DNA of 13,522 nt from CAYXPG01 sp964564845 (lineage in GTDB: Bacteria > Planctomycetota > Phycisphaerae > Sedimentisphaerales > Anaerobacaceae): positions 1 to 13,522 of the forward strand of contig CAZMCN010000053.1 of NCBI GenBank assembly GCA_964564845.1, written 5' to 3'. Position 1 is the first letter of the stretch, and every line of letters starts with the position of its first letter. The notes beneath the pieces were generated by a model. The model saw only the letters and a program-made list of their open reading frames with translations, was not told where the DNA came from and ran no database searches. Below, in pieces: positions 11,790-13,522 of this stretch. A program made the translations under genes and the position numbers.

Positions 11790-13522
11790 ATGCCTAAAAG
11801 AACAGACATCGAAAAGATACTTATCATTGGCTCCGGCCCTATCATCATCGGGCAGGCCTGCGAGTTCGACTATTCGGGAACTCAGGCCTGCAAGGCACTT
11901 CGTGAGCTCGGCTATAAGATAGTGCTTGTCAATTCCAACCCTGCTACTATCATGACCGACCCGGGTACTGCGGATATCATTTACGTTGAGCCAATCACGC
12001 CCGAAGCCGTTGAAAAGATAATCGAAAAGGAAAAACCCGACGCCATCCTGCCTACGCTGGGGGGACAGACCGCTTTAAATGTAACTGTTACTGTCGCACA
12101 AAAAGGCGTTCTCGAAAAACATCATGTAGAGGTAATAGGAGCAAACATCGAAGCAATCCGGAAAGCCGAAGACAGGGAACTATTTAAGGCGGCGATGGAA
12201 AAAATCGGGCTGGATTTGCCCCGAAGCGGAAAGGCACACACACTAAAGCAGGCCCTTAATGTCGTTGAAAAAGTAGGTCTTCCAGTGATTATTCGGCCAA
12301 GTTACACCTTGGGCGGCACCGGTGGCGGCGTAGCATACAACAAAGAAGAATTCACCAAAGCCACCATAAAAGGCATTGATGCCAGTATGGTAAACGAAAT
12401 ATTAATAGAAGAGTTACTGGTCGGCTGGAAAGAATTTGAATTAGAGGTAATGAGGGACCTGAACGATAACGTAGTGATTATCTGCTCAATAGAAAACTTT
12501 GACCCTATGGGCGTTCACACCGGAGATTCAATTACCGTCGCGCCCGCACAAACATTGACCGACACCGAATACCAAAAAATGCGTGACGCCGCTATCGCCT
12601 GCATCAGGGAAATCGGCGTTGAAACCGGCGGCTCAAACATCCAGTTCGCCGTTAATCCCGACACCGGACGAATGGTTATTATCGAGATGAATCCGAGAGT
12701 ATCAAGAAGCTCCGCTTTAGCCTCAAAAGCCACAGGCTTTCCAATAGCAAAAATCGCAGCAAAACTGGCTGTCGGCTATACTCTGGATGAAATCCCAAAT
12801 GACATCACCAAGAAAACTCCTGCCTGTTTCGAGCCGACCATTGATTATTGTGTGGTAAAAATTCCTCGTTTCACATTCGAGAAGTTTCCCGAAGCTAAAC
12901 CTTTTCTGACCACCTCTATGAAATCCGTCGGCGAGGCAATGGCCATTGACCGAACATTCAAAGCATCATTTCAAAAGGGTCTCAGGTCGCTGGAGATTGG
13001 CGTAAGCGGCCTGGAAGACCTAAAATCGGATGTACCTGACGATTTACTGGCCCAAAAGTTAAGAGTGCCCACCGCAGAAAGGGTTTTCTATATCAAGTAT
13101 GCGCTTCAAAAGGGTCTATCAATTGACCAACTCTATGAAACTACAAAAATAGACAAATGGTTTCTCCATAATATTAAACAAATAGTTGACCTGGAAAAAG
13201 AAATCGCACAACCGGCCAATGCAAAAAACTGCTCTGCCGAACTTTTGTTAAAGGCAAAAGGATTTGGTTTCAGCGATAATCAACTTGCCGAACTTCTTAA
13301 TACCGATGAAAACTCACTTCGGCGGTTAAGAAAAAAACTGGGTATCAACTCGGTATATAAGGCAGTGGATACGTGCGGTGCAGAATTTGAGGCCTTCACT
13401 CCTTACTATTACTCAACTTATGAAAGTGAAAACGAAAGCGTTGCTTCGGCCAACAGAAAAATTCTTATCCTCGGAGGCGGCCCAAACCGCATCGGACAGG
13501 GAATCGAGTTTGATTATTGCTG
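11790..13522 (+). CDS. carB: Carbamoyl-phosphate synthase large subunit, N-terminal part (3' end outside window)
   Basis: CarB makes carbamoyl phosphate from bicarbonate, two ATP and ammonia delivered by CarA. The 577 codons present are about half of the usual 1,070 or so. The start MPKRTDIEKILIIGSGPIIIGQACEFDYSG is nearly identical to the E. coli protein, fixing the ATG at 11790. The first ATP-grasp domain shows LVNSNPATIMTDP (46-58), PTLGGQTALN (88-97), the glycine-rich GGTGGGVAYN (175-184), SIENFDPMGVHTGDSITVAPAQTLTD (233-258) and IEMNPRVSRSSALASKATGFP (298-318). The helical oligomerisation domain runs from about 400 to 550. The second synthetase half begins at KILILGGGPNRIGQGIEFDY (557-576), where the window ends. 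No SD precedes the start: the 50 bases upstream are pyrimidine- and A-rich repeat. Expression must use non-SD initiation or coupling from the small upstream gene, which stops 35 bases earlier. Confidence 0.96.
   Translation, partial: MPKRTDIEKILIIGSGPIIIGQACEFDYSGTQACKALRELGYKIVLVNSNPATIMTDPGTADIIYVEPITPEAVEKIIEKEKPDAILPTLGGQTALNVTVTVAQKGVLEKHHVEVIGANIEAIRKAEDRELFKAAMEKIGLDLPRSGKAHTLKQALNVVEKVGLPVIIRPSYTLGGTGGGVAYNKEEFTKATIKGIDASMVNEILIEELLVGWKEFELEVMRDLNDNVVIICSIENFDPMGVHTGDSITVAPAQTLTDTEYQKMRDAAIACIREIGVETGGSNIQFAVNPDTGRMVIIEMNPRVSRSSALASKATGFPIAKIAAKLAVGYTLDEIPNDITKKTPACFEPTIDYCVVKIPRFTFEKFPEAKPFLTTSMKSVGEAMAIDRTFKASFQKGLRSLEIGVSGLEDLKSDVPDDLLAQKLRVPTAERVFYIKYALQKGLSIDQLYETTKIDKWFLHNIKQIVDLEKEIAQPANAKNCSAELLLKAKGFGFSDNQLAELLNTDENSLRRLRKKLGINSVYKAVDTCGAEFEAFTPYYYSTYESENESVASANRKILILGGGPNRIGQGIEFDYC

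Overview
This is a bacterial window of mostly single-copy housekeeping genes. One partial gene points left from the left edge; everything else points right. Gene content resembles uncultured Planctomycetota (Phycisphaerae-like): a monomeric isocitrate dehydrogenase, a PilX-type prepilin-like protein with a long beta-rich tail, and several starts without a Shine-Dalgarno (SD) motif. That assignment is inference from general resemblance. No rRNA or other taxonomic marker is present.

Layout. Positions 1-1072 (minus) hold the N-terminal 357 codons of monomeric NADP-dependent isocitrate dehydrogenase. A 321-base divergent intergenic region follows, with candidate promoters and a hairpin, then tRNA-Lys(UUU) at 1394-1466. 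A PflX-like radical SAM protein (1560-2447), uvrB (2551-4599) and nadC (4643-5515) come next. lpd (5647-7032) overlaps by 20 bases a fused lipB-lipA gene (7013-8527), forming a compact lipoate unit: octanoyl transfer, sulfur insertion and reoxidation of the lipoyl arm. A PilX-like surface or pilus-assembly gene (8703-10092) follows and is broken by a +1 frameshift near 9063-9066. The window ends with carA (10234-11334) and the first 577 codons of carB (11790 to the right edge), the two subunits of carbamoyl-phosphate synthetase.

The most unusual part lies between carA and carB. A small AT-rich gene for a four-helix-bundle protein of the S23/23S-rRNA-intervening-sequence family (11401-11754) sits between two arrays of 7-base units in inverted orientation: NNNTAAG units upstream and CTTANNN units downstream. 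The upstream array encodes the last residues of carA, supplies the SD-like sequence of the small gene, and yields its TTG start through a one-base change in a unit. The downstream array encodes its last residues and stop codon and runs to within five bases of the carB ATG, which has no SD. I read this as a compact inserted element of about 475 bp, possibly mobile, that split the carAB operon while keeping both genes open.
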